DNA from: Dasyornis broadbenti
Lineage: Eukaryota; Chordata; Aves; Passeriformes; Dasyornithidae
Length of the DNA stretch: 64,000 bases
NCBI GenBank assembly: GCA_013397935.1
Contig: VZRN01000659.1
Coordinates: forward strand, 1,936,945 to 2,000,944
Reading direction: 5' to 3'
Part shown: in pieces, positions 1 to 10,140 of the stretch
Numbering within the stretch: the stretch's first letter is position 1
How the letters are laid out: each line of letters begins with the position of its first letter
The notes under the pieces: model-generated
Databases searched by the model: none
What the model saw: only the letters and a program-made list of their open reading frames with translations
What the model was told of the DNA's origin: nothing
Translations under genes and position numbers: made by a program

Positions 1-1178
1 TCCTTATTTACTGAGCTCTATTTTATTTCATTATGCCCACTGAGGGACCAAAAAGCTAGCTACATTTTAATGACATATTTGTTTCACGTGTGTGACCTGA
101 CTACCAACAGAGCTGGTTTCTGCCTTTTCCAAAATTAACAAAAAACCGACATCAGGCATAGCATTGCCTGGATCAATGCTGTGACCCAGGATTAGGGAAA
201 AGGGCCTGGAAATGTCAACGATTAAACGTGAACTCTGACAGAAATGCTGTTTCATCATCTCCAGCAGAGCTTATAGCCATGACCTTTTAGACTCAATTCA
301 CCATCAGGATAATACTGTAGGAAATCTAACACGGTCTTTGCCTTTAAGCTCCTGATTGAGGTGTCCATGTGAGCTGATGCTATTTGTGCATTTCTTTGCA
401 TGAAGACTCCAGCATTCTGCAACACCTGGCCATAACACAGAACCAAAAATATGGGACTGTACTGTAGGCATGGCTGCCCAATAAGAAAGCATTAAACACT
501 GGCAGAAATTTGTAGTCACTTGCACTTGCACATGCACATGCACAGACCTCAGGCACGGGCAGAATACTTTTTTACATTGACAGCTAACAACTATACCAAA
601 GAGGTAATCCATTTCCTTACAGAATTCTTCTGTTCTTCTGTCCCTCTTTGCAGGGATACATATACAAGCTGCTGTCCACCCTTCACCATTGGTATCTCTG
701 CTTTTTTGTTTGTTTGGGTTTTTTGCTGTTTTCTTTTGTACAGGCATTAAGAAAACAGACTCTAGATTCTAGATCATACAACAAAACACAGCAGAAAACA
801 TTAAGGATGGCAGCTGAGGGAAAAAATGTTTCCACCTACACATGGCTGCTAGTGCAAGCTGAGGGTCTGAGGGTACCTGAAGATCTTTTCAGAGCACTCT
901 CCAGCTCCTGTTTGAGCCATGTGCTTGAATTTCTGCTGTGATGGAAGCTGAGTGAAAGGAGGAGGAGGGAAGTGTGGGGGTTCTGGTACACTCCACAATC
1001 CTACTGCAGTATGGCATGGAGATGGGGCCCACCTGGAGCTACCCAGACCAGGAAACGGAGAAGCAACCACAGCTGCTAATACAGACACCTACAGCGTACC
1101 ACAGGATCTTAACACTGTTAGCACCAACACCCATAATCTGTAAAACCTTATAAACAGGTAAATTGAATGACACTGTCC
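1..1178. other. Non-coding DNA, predicted intron of the opsin gene
   Basis: No exon with coding character plus splice signals was seen on either strand. The stretch has a short alternating TGCACT/CATGCA run near 519-545 and a T/G-rich low-complexity patch near 698-740. It lies downstream, in minus-strand sense, of the opsin coding exon at 7.46 kb, and none of the expected later opsin exons was recognised, so it is probably intron. That placement is inference. Confidence 0.5.
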
Positions 1179-1608
1179 TGCTTTTCAGCTAGGGTAGAGT
1201 TAATTTCTTCTCAGTAGCTGTCATAGTACTGTGTTTTTTGGTTTTTTTTTTTTGGAATGAGAATGGTGTTGATAACACACTGATATTTTGGGGGTTTTTG
1301 CTAAATCATGTTTATCCTAAGTCAAGGATTTTTTTTTTTTTTTCCTTTGTCTCATAGTCTGCTAGTGAGGAGGAACACAAAAGAAACTGAGGGAGCATGG
1401 CTGGAACAGGTGACCCTAATCAAAGGGATATTCCAGACCACAGAACATCATGCCCAGTATATAAACTGCGGGGAGTTACTGAGAAGGATGGCTGATCTGG
1501 GTTTGGGAAGGGAGATGTCTGACACTGGTCAGCAGGTGGTGAGAAACTGCATTGTGCATCAATTTTTTCCCCTCCTTTTTATTTTCATCATAATTATTAT
1601 TTATTTTC
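1179..1608 (+). mobile_element. ERVL-like avian LTR, truncated at its 3' end
   Basis: The left end resembles the start of a common avian ERVL-type LTR: a TG followed by a degenerate TTTTCAGCTAGGGTAGAGTTAA. The order of blocks then fits that family: a GTTGATAACAC block near 1268, a gagggagcatggc block, a TATAAA box at 1460-1465, and a GCATTGTGCATCA block near 1549. The expected polyadenylation signal and the final U5/CA end are missing, and similarity fades near 1608, so this is a solo LTR that lost its 3' part. The family assignment comes from remembered consensus patterns, not a database search. It shares its family with the minus-strand copy at 18.4-19.1 kb. Confidence 0.7.
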
Positions 1609-3702
1609 TCATGACTTCAGAGAGGTACAGAGTAAGTATCTACCCCTGAGCTTGGGTTCCTTTCACAGTCCATGGAGATAGACAGGTGCTTGTAGGACAC
1701 ATCACATCACCCTGAAGAGAATGTCTCAAAAGTGTCAAACAGTTTGCACGCTGGCAGTACAGATTTGGTTTTCTATTGATTAAAAAGAAGCCTTGGGGAT
1801 TGGAAAATGTCTGGTTTTAGTCAGATGATTCCCATCTGTCTCTAACGGGTTGAGCATTTCATTTTTTCCATATAAGCATGGCCCCAAGTAATGTGTTTAA
1901 TAATATACCACTAGCTCATTGATTAGTTATTTAAATAAAAGGTATAGCAGGCTAATTTCAGTTTCCCTAGAGAGGAGATGCCAAAAGAGGAATTCTGATT
2001 GCATATCTTCTGAATAAGTACTTTTGTATTTTTGTTTACTGTAACATCTAATGCATATCAGGTACTTGAAATGGAAAGATTCAGGACAAACTGTCAGTTG
2101 TAACACTGAATTAAAATCATTGAAGTCCTTTAGGTAATGACAGCATTTCTCCCTTTTTTTAGATAAAAGAACTGTAAGCACTTTTGACCTATTCCCGTGA
2201 GTCAGGCACCTTTTTTCCACCTCTCTGTTTGAACCAGAGGAGTATTTCTGATACTGACCAACTACTGAGAAAAGCTTGCATGGGTCACAATGACTGCATG
2301 CATAAAAGAGTCTATGCACTTCAAACAGAGAACATTTTTAGGGTCTGTGGCAGAACTATATTTTTCTAAGCATTACTGATTAGTTGTGTTTACTACTAGC
2401 TTTATTTAAAAGAATTACCACCTTTAATCCCATCCCAAGCCCACTGGAAAAGGAGCAATCAATGATCAGTGGGCAGGTAAGGAGCTGCCAAGAATGATTT
2501 TGCAGTGGGAGGCAAGTACTTGCTGCATCAAGGCTTAGAAAGCATCAGATGAGCTCTTGCAGGATCAAGCCAAGTGAGATTATGTCTTCACTGGTGGGGA
2601 AAAAATGTATCTTTTCACAGAAGAGGCATTTATTACGTCTGAGATCTCGACTCCATCTCATAACCAGAGAGTTTCCAGTATGCTGGAAGTCTGTATTCTA
2701 AATATAAGTACCTTAGTTTAATGCAGCAAGTCTAAGACACAGCATATAAAATCAAGGTAAAATACTAAGAAGAAAATTATTTGTTTAAGGACACAAAGCA
2801 GCTGAACTTCAAAGCCAAATCATGAGCAGCTCCATTTCTCATTCATTGTGTTCTCTGGCAGTTTACGAGGGAATAAATCAATAACTGCTTTAATATGGCT
2901 GAAAAGATTATCTACCCAGAGAGTTGAGTTCAGGGTTTCTAAAAAGATTAAAGTCCTCATTTAGGTGTGACCTTGGTTTATCAGTGGACATAAGGACATA
3001 GCTACAAGCCTTACTTCGGTTCAAACAGTTTAGGAATGTAGCCCTCTCCTGCATCCAGGACAGACAGGACACTGTGCAGGAAGACACAGACCTTGAGTCA
3101 CACACTTTTTGTATGACATAGGCATCTCTGGGTCCTCCTGAACAGTGATGTTCTCTGAATTCATTTTTACAATGAACTACTGGAATCAACTTCTCAGGCA
3201 AGCTGCCTGGTATTTTAACGATCATGAAGGTTAAGAAAAAGAAAACAACCAGCAGACACCTGAAAACACAAGTTAGCAGTTCAACAGGCACAAAAATATC
3301 CTTGCTAGTAATGCACCTTGGGACTTTTCCAGCATTAGACTCTAGTGTGGGATTTCTGGAGCCAGAGACAGCTTTGTCTTTCCTATATGTATCAATCTAT
3401 TTAATATTTAATCCTGATATGACATGGCATAGAGTAGTGATTCTAAGAATGAACTCCAGAAATCATCTGAGCTCAAATTCTGCCTGTCCTACATGTTTGG
3501 GAAGTTTACATTAGCGCAGGTATCTTAGGAAAAGATGAATTTTTTCTGAAAGTTTTCATCTGTCCAGGGCTTTGAAATGTTTAATAAGGCACTGAAGAGA
3601 TTATATGTGAGATGGTCAAAACTGCAAGACAAACTTAACCTTAGGACGGCATATCACATCCGGTGTCTGTGGTCTCTTTGGGAGTGCTTTAATAATATAT
3701 AT
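1609..3702. other. Non-coding DNA, no feature recognised
   Basis: About 2.1 kb without recognisable coding exons or repeats. On the minus strand, at 2908-3291, there is an open frame with a hydrophobic stretch and many cysteines, but its extreme start is a GTG and I recognise no family. Probably opsin intron. Confidence 0.45.
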
Positions 3703-3743
3703 TTTTAATTTAGGAAAAATAATATATTTTTCCTAAATTAAAA
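3703..3743. repeat. Perfect 19-bp inverted repeat with 3-nt loop
   Basis: The left arm (3703-3721, TTTTAATTTAGGAAAAATA) and right arm (3725-3743) are exact reverse complements, with only ATA between them. The element is AT-rich. It could be a snapback insertion, a small non-autonomous element remnant, or a cruciform-forming site. No target-site duplication or transposon terminus was recognised around it. Confidence 0.9.
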
Positions 3744-4915
3744 TTGAATGCTTCATAATTTCATTATATATTTAACCATCCTTGTTTCACCTTGCCTGCA
3801 AAGTTTATTGAGAGTTCAGCTGGGAAAATGGATCCTGTCCCTGTGTCACTTTCCGTGTTTGCTTAAATGTATAACCATGAGCCTGTCAAACCGTGACAAA
3901 GTGGTGGGTAATAGCAGCAAATTTTAAAAATCCATCCATTTCCCCAAGTCAGTGACGTGCAATTTCCACTGCAGTGACCTACTTAACAGAGCTGCAAACA
4001 AGCACAAGCACCAGGGTAAAATCATTTACACTGGGAGCAGACATTTCTCCTCTAGGTCCATTCCAAGTGCTTCCCCAGATCTCACAATATTTAATTTTCA
4101 CCTTAAAATCCCCATTACATGCTTATTGATCAGCATCTGCACTTCCCATTGGCTTCCAAACCTTGTGCTTTCCATGTATGGTTTGAAATCACAAAGCAGA
4201 TACAGAGCTAGCAGCAAGTAATTAAACCAAAAAACTACACTTTGTCCATAATTTTCTTCCATTGTGCCCATGGTTACCCCCTGGTGCTCATACTTGGGTC
4301 ATGGTTTTTCAGTGCCTGGGGTAGGCAATGGATTGCCTGGTAAATAACTTCCTCGATTTCACTCTAAGTGACACCAATGTACATTGCACTGTCGATACTC
4401 CTGGGGAATGGGATCTGCTTTCCAGATCACTTCCCAGTCATGTGATTTTTAAACAGGTAAGACAGTTTAGAGGGGGGATAAAAAAAAAAAAAGAGTGATC
4501 TCTCACCTTGTGTTTACATTTGAAACAAATCTCAGCTTCCTACTTTGACTGACCCAGGTTTCATCCAAGTCACAGACCTGAAGGATAAAACCTTCACTCT
4601 CCATTTGGTTTAAAACACAAAGAAGGCTTTCACTGTATCATAAAACAAAGTGGGAGGTGGAAAAATAACCATTAAAATACAGTCCTTTCAGAAGACTTGT
4701 AAGAATGAACTGTATTTATAAATATTTTAACAGTTTGAATTTGTCTTAGTTGTGTTTTACACATCATGAAATACTCATCAAATCATGAAGACTAGTTGCC
4801 CAATTAAAATTTTTTCATGGTTTAGGAAAATACTGCAGTTAAAAAAAAAAAAAAAGGTACATACCTTCATTTAGCACAAGAAAGTGCAATTCCAGTGAGG
4901 CTGGTGAACTTAGAG
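3744..4915. other. Non-coding DNA
   Basis: No coding exon seen. It contains a 7-bp-arm palindrome at 4323-4338 (AGGCAAT and ATTGCCT with GG between) and two A-runs near 4480 and 4840. Neither A-run follows a recognisable retrocopy. Confidence 0.45.
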
Positions 4916-5012
4916 CATCACAGAATCATCGAGGTTACAGGAGATATTCGAGACCATCCAGTCCAACCATCAACCCAGCACCACCATAATTACCCCAAAA
5001 CCATATCCCTAA
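4916..5012 (-). mobile_element. CR1 LINE 3' end fragment
   Basis: Read on the plus strand it starts CATCACAGAATCATCGAGG and continues with blocks typical of the reverse complement of the CR1 3' untranslated region: gaccatccagtccaacc, then aacccagcaccacca, then ccccaaaaccat. It is only about 100 bp, as expected for the strongly 5'-truncated CR1 copies of birds. The identification rests on pattern memory; the boundary near 5012 is approximate. Confidence 0.7.
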
Positions 5013-7463
5013 ACACTTAACATCATTAACACATGAAGTTCCTATACTGTTCTTTAGCCTAGTAGGATCAGCTATCCCATGAGAAAAAAGCCCAAACAGA
5101 TAAGGATATTGAAGCGTTTATTCTTAGAAACCTTGATGTTGAACTTCAGTTCATCTTAATTACCTTTCCTATTACAGATCTCTATTCTGGACCTTGGGCA
5201 TTAGGGCCCTTTCTCATACCTTTGATGGGCCAAAATCCAACATGAGGTACCAAGGAGGGTAAGCTAGATTTTAGGTAATAAATGTATGTAATTTTTTAGG
5301 AATAGCTACAGGATGAATAATGGTATTAATCAGCAGATAGAATTTGATTGTAGAGACACATAAATGTTAGGCAACCTCTTACTACTATTTGCCTTTACTC
5401 ATACTATATTCCAGTGAGCATCTTTTAACTAGCACTCTGCAAGCACACTTCTTCATTATGCCCTTTATACACAATAATGAAAAAATGTGAGTGCTGCAAG
5501 ACTATCACATGAACTGTGCAGTTTGATAACTACCTGCTTTTAGGCTGCCTCAGCTTCCCAGGACACACCACTGACAGCACCAACATCCCTCAGGGGAGCT
5601 GAGCTCACCTGTGGCATTCTGGGTTTTACCCTTTTCTTTGTGTGTTCCTTGATGATCTCATCAATTTTAAGAATTATAGCAGAAACTCTCACATGAAAAC
5701 AGGTATCACAACAGCAAAGAAATCTGCACTCCTGCCGTGCATCCAATTCATATGGATCTGGCTTTGAAGAATTATTCCACAAGCAGAACACCCTGGGAGA
5801 AACTTACCCATTTGAAGGTTTAATTCCACAGTTGATGGGACGGTAACTCATGTGTATCCAGACAAAAGCCAGAAGGCTCAAAGGGCACCTTTAACATACC
5901 TTTTCCTTCTAAGCCCTTAAACACCCACCTTTTTTCCCCCCTCCTTTAAAATGTTATTCTCCCATCCCGCTGGTAAATAATAAAAAGAAGGCTCAATCAA
6001 ACGATGGAGAAAAAAGCAGTCCTAACTTCTTTCTGCCTGATAAAACTACTTACAGAAATATTAGGATTCATAAAACTCACGAAAATGGAAATGAAACCTG
6101 GACGAAGACATGTTATTCTGCTCTGCAGAGATCAAACTAAAAACAACCTCCCAAAACAAGCCAAGGTACTGTTGACCATAGAGTCTATTTTGGATGGCCA
6201 AAGTAAGTGCTCTTGCATTACTAAATCCCAAGACTTTACCTTGGGCAAAGCAACAGTTCCCCAGAGGAAGCTGCCAGGATGAGTTAATGGTCATCAGTGG
6301 AGCACACCTTTGAGGAAGGGACACGTACCAGAGACCACACCACTGGAAGTAGCAAAGGGTTTATAATTCAGGTAGAGAACATGTGTTTGGATCGTATCCA
6401 TCCCCTGATTTTGCATCAAGAGGTGTGGGAGCACTTCTTGAGTCAAAGGGCCTGCACAAGAGGCACTGCAATCCGGGGTGGGAGAAGAGCCAAGAATGTG
6501 CTTGTCCTGTCCTGGTGGCTTGGAGGCACCAAAGCAAGGACATACAGCAAGAGGGAGTTGTGCCAAGTGCCCTGGTCTGGGTTAGATAAGGATCACATCT
6601 AGACATGCACCCACAGGCCAGTTTATGCTTCAGTGGATCTTTTTTTGAATGTAGGAATAAATGAAGAAAGGGTCACTGTTTGGTGATCCAGCTCTTAAAA
6701 ACAACAGGCCTCCTCCTTGGAGGGATGATGTCTACCCTCTGACTGTTCTTTGTCCTTTATCTTCTTTAATTAATTTTAAAAATATCCAGTTAAAACACTT
6801 CTATCTAGCAGTGCAAAAGACAGCTGCAGAAAAAGTTTTGTCTGGACAGGAGAAGAACACTGAATACTTTTCCCATCCCTTCTGACAAATCCATTCCTAC
6901 AACTTAATTTGCTATTGAATCTGCAAGCATGTAATTCTAAAATAAAGATTTTGCTTTGCAGGAGAACAGAAAGTATCTAATGATAAAAACTCATCATCCG
7001 GGACATGGGGAATTCATATTATAGATTGAGAGATAATTAGAAACGGTAAACAGAGTACTTTCAGGAGGCTTTGTTCATGATAAAAACAGCACTGAGGGAC
7101 CCGTAGTTCAGCAATGGCACAGATTTCCTTCAAAAAGAGGGAAGTATTATATATGTTCATACACTTAATCAAACTCTCTCCAGTGGCTTACCTTTTTTTT
7201 TGGATTCCATTTTTAGCTCCTAGGAAATAAGTAAGTTTAAAGAATGGGACATGTTAGGAAATATTTATAAGATCTATGCTACTCTTTCATAATGTCTTTG
7301 TTTAAAATGCTTTAAACTGTGCATTTCATTTGTGCTTGACCATAGCAAGGCAATCAAAGTATCCTTCTGTTTACCATAGAGCAGCATTGAGCTCTCTGAT
7401 CAAGTTGCTTCAGGCACCAGTTTTAAAAAGAAGAAGAGTAAAGAATTATCAGTGAACTCTTAC
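5013..7463. other. Non-coding DNA, predicted opsin intron 1
   Basis: The stretch begins immediately 3' of the opsin splice donor on the minus strand. No frame resembles the next opsin exon, which should carry the rest of TM3 with the Glu-Arg-Tyr-type motif through TM4 and TM5. Short open frames between 6000 and 6900 overlap one another on both strands and have no recognisable product. Confidence 0.55.
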
Positions 7464-7884
7464 CAAAGCAGGAATTGACAAAGCCGTACCATCTACAAGC
7501 ATGGTCCCCTCCAATCCATTTGCCATGGACGCTGGATGCAAAACTGAGGGTAGTGCCCGAGATGCACACTGACATGTCACTGATGCTGATGTTCAGGAGA
7601 AGCATGTTGACTGGGTTACGAAGGGTTTTAAACTTGCAGAAGAGGATAAGGACAATCAAGTTATTCAAGAAACCAAAAAACAAGATTAATCCAAGAAAAA
7701 CAGCCACTACTGTGTGCCTGTTTCGTGAGAGCCCAGCCTTTGGCTCAACAGGATCTGCAGGTGCACCAAAGCTCAGGTTATATGTCCAAGTGAGATTCAT
7801 TTCGGACTTTGTCATGGACCAGTGAGGGCGGATATGCTGGATGACCTTTGCTGAAGTACTCCAGCAGTTTCCCAGAAGAGTCAT
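7464..7884 (-). CDS. TMT-type (OPN3-related) opsin, first coding exon
   Basis: This is the N-terminal exon of a retinal-binding, light-sensing GPCR of the plasma membrane. Counting from the first in-frame ATG (7884), there are N-glycosylation sites at N30 and N36, TM1 about 57-83 with Asn75 (position 1.50), TM2 about 92-115 with Asp103 (2.50), and the disulfide cysteine Cys130 (3.25). The TM1 core GFLNNLIVL, the LLLNISISD motif and the ending WYGFVNSCFG are characteristic of TMT opsins and close to encephalopsin. Tyr133 stands where rod opsin has its Glu113 counterion, as expected for this group. The exon ends in phase 1 at TTTG|GTAAGAGT, splitting a glycine codon. Start choice is open: ATGs at 7884, 7815 and 7800 are in frame. 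The last (G at -3) gives an N-terminus of usual length, while the first is crowded by tiny upstream frames. Later exons (retinal-binding Lys in TM7, C-tail) lie outside the window, so integrity of the whole gene cannot be judged. OPN3 itself is the main alternative. Confidence 0.87.
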
Positions 7885-8229
7885 TCCATCACAGATCAAA
7901 TCATATCAGGAGACTTGTGGTCTTTGCTCAAATAAGATATCTCTTAGATGGTTATGCAGCTGTCAAATACTGCAGCACAGGAGTATTTTCCTGCACTGTC
8001 TCTTTCCAGGGGTCTGCTCTGCAATAACTCCAGGGCAGTGGAACCAAGTGAACAATCACCTCAAATCATCTTTGTTGTTTAAACCTTGGATAACATTAGA
8101 TGATCTTGTTTGATGCTCAGAATGGAAGGTATCTTAAAAGGATGCTTCAGCATGGTCTCCTCCCTCAGAGCAAATGGACAGCCCTTTCAATGGCAGCTAC
8201 CCTCCTTTCCTCTGACAATGGGTGTCTTT
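7885..8229 (-). other. Predicted 5' leader part of the opsin exon
   Basis: On the minus strand an acceptor with a good pyrimidine tract (TTTTTTCTGTATTTTCAG) ends at 8230, so a leader exon could begin at 8229 and run into the opsin coding region. A second, weaker acceptor ends at 7970. Within the stretch are a 25-codon upstream frame at 8079-8153 starting in a strong ACCATG context, and two minimal frames, ATG-ATT-TGA (7904-7896) and ATG-GAA-TGA (7889-7881). The latter's stop overlaps the first in-frame opsin ATG. Transcript evidence is needed to say which acceptor is used. Confidence 0.45.
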
Positions 8230-9739
8230 CTGAAAATACAGAAAAAACAAATGGTAAAAACCGAACAACTCTTTCCACACAGAGGTCACAAAATAGGTAC
8301 GTAATTTAGTAACACTTCCTCCCTTTCTGAACTGTAACAAATGTCTCTCATTCTTTTGAATTTCCATGCTGATTTTTAACAGAAACATCAGTTTGTTTAT
8401 ATTTCCTTGGATGTTTCAAGCAATTTTTGCCTAGCTCACAGTTTAGCATGGAGAAGGTTATTTGCACCTTTCTAGCAAAGTTCCTCAGGTGAGAAAACAC
8501 ATGGTGAAACTTACCTTCTGCATCAGCTTCCTAGAGGAAGAACTCTGTCTTCCTCCACATTAAGTCAATCTACACCAAGTGCAGTTTCATCCTTGGCTAG
8601 ACCTTAATTAAAATGATGAAAAATTTTGGAGAAGGAGAAAATATTTCTTTACCCAGAAAGAATAATATCAAACACAGTCCCTCAAGCTCTCATGTGCTTA
8701 CAAAGGTTTGCAGATCTGTGATATCATTTTCTCTCCTCCCACATTTACCAGTGGACAGATGTCTTCCCTTATTATTTATAAAGCAGCCAGACACCCAAAG
8801 TCTCACGTATCTCCCATCAGAGACATGAATTTTACCTGCATGCAGTGAATACATTGTTTGTGTATTTTGTGAAGCAGTAGTGCTTAATGTGGATACATAA
8901 CTACATAGCCTGCCTTCTATGTGGTTGCAGTCAAATTCTGGACAGAATTTTCCATAAAAATGGAGATATGAGTGTGTATACATATATGGACACATATATG
9001 TAGGACTTTCCACTCCTCAGTGCAAAGTGCAGGATACCCACAGCTTGCTGGACATAAAAATTATGAAAACTCCTCTTTCATGTGTCATGTACTCCTAGAA
9101 TGATTGCACCCATGTTAAAATGGAGCATCTCCTATTTTACTCCTAACCTTTGTTTTCTGAAAATTGTTTTGTAGAAACATATGTATTTAACAACTGGAAA
9201 ATTGATAATTCAGTTTACTGAAGATTCAGAGATTGTTTGCTTTTTTTTTCTTTAATATCTTTATGTCATGATAAGCTTTTAGAACAAGTATTTTGTCTTT
9301 CAATTTCCCTACTTTCACAAACTCACTGTGCTAAATGTTGCAGTGATTTTGAACTCTAACATATACAGTCTATCTTAACATTTTTTTCTGGTGAGTAAAT
9401 TATGTACGTTTCACGGCCCTTCTACTGTTTGGTCATTGAAAATCTGAAAAACTGATGCTTTCTGCTTTTTTCCTCCCCCTTTAGGAGGTACATGGTAATT
9501 TATGTTGGTAAGCATCCCAGGTAGCATATCTAAGAGAAAGAAGCTTTAAAGTCCTTTTTCTACAATTTTGAAAAAGTATCTCCTATCCATTTCCGGTTGC
9601 AGTTTAGAGAAGGAAACTACCTGGGTCTAACCGTCAACATACTCTAAATTTACTTGTAATTGTGTTTAAAAGAACAGAGTTAAAATTTAGTGGAACAAAA
9701 CCCATATTTTAAAAATATGCTTCTGAGCATTTCTCCTAT
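8230..9739. other. Non-coding DNA, predicted leader intron
   Basis: No coding exon recognised. An alternating ATATG/CATAT cluster lies near 8975-9000 and a T-run near 9240. If the island at 12.5-13.2 kb is the opsin promoter, this belongs to its first intron. Confidence 0.45.
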
Positions 9740-10140
9740 AAGAACTGGCTGAGATACCTCAGGTTGTTTAGCCTGGAGAAGAGAAAGCTCTGGAGAGATC
9801 TTGTTGCAGCTTTTCAGTACTTAAAGGGGACTTTAGGAAAAGCGGGGAGAAACTTTTTAGTAGAGCCTGTAGCAATAGGACAAGGGGTAATGGTTTTAAA
9901 CTAAATGAGGGTCAATTTAGATTAGATATAATGAAGAAGTTTTTTACAACAAGGGTGGTGAAACACTGGAACAGGTAGCCCAGACAGTTGTCAGGTGTTC
10001 ATTCCTGGAAGTGTTCAGGGTGAGGTTGGACAGGGCTCTGAACAACCTGACTTGAGTTGAAGAAGTCCCTGCTCATTGCAGAGGGATTGGACTACATGAC
10101 CTTTAATGTCTGCTCCAACACAAACTACCCTATGATTATA
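9740..10140 (+). mobile_element. CR1 LINE 3' end
   Basis: The left part translates loosely into the end of the CR1 reverse-transcriptase frame (a LRLFSLEKR-like stretch appears as tcaggttgtttagcctggag). It is followed by the usual 3' region: aggacaaggggtaatgg, aagaagttttttacaa, ggtggtgaaacactggaaca, aggttggacagggctctg, and a tail CTATGATTATAA. The copy is 5'-truncated with its 3' end retained, the ordinary CR1 form. It lies antisense to the predicted opsin transcript. Confidence 0.88.

Noticed and set aside
304..747. 147-codon minus-strand frame considered as a later opsin exon
   Set aside because: It lacks the Glu-Arg-Tyr-type motif, retinal-binding Lys or any transmembrane pattern; no opsin similarity.
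2908..3291. Cys-rich minus frame with a hydrophobic stretch, considered as a small type II membrane protein
   Set aside because: The first codon is GTG, the first real ATG falls after most of the hydrophobic part, and no family is recognised.
4840..4857. A-run considered as the tail of a processed retrocopy
   Set aside because: No coding remnant or polyadenylation signal precedes it.
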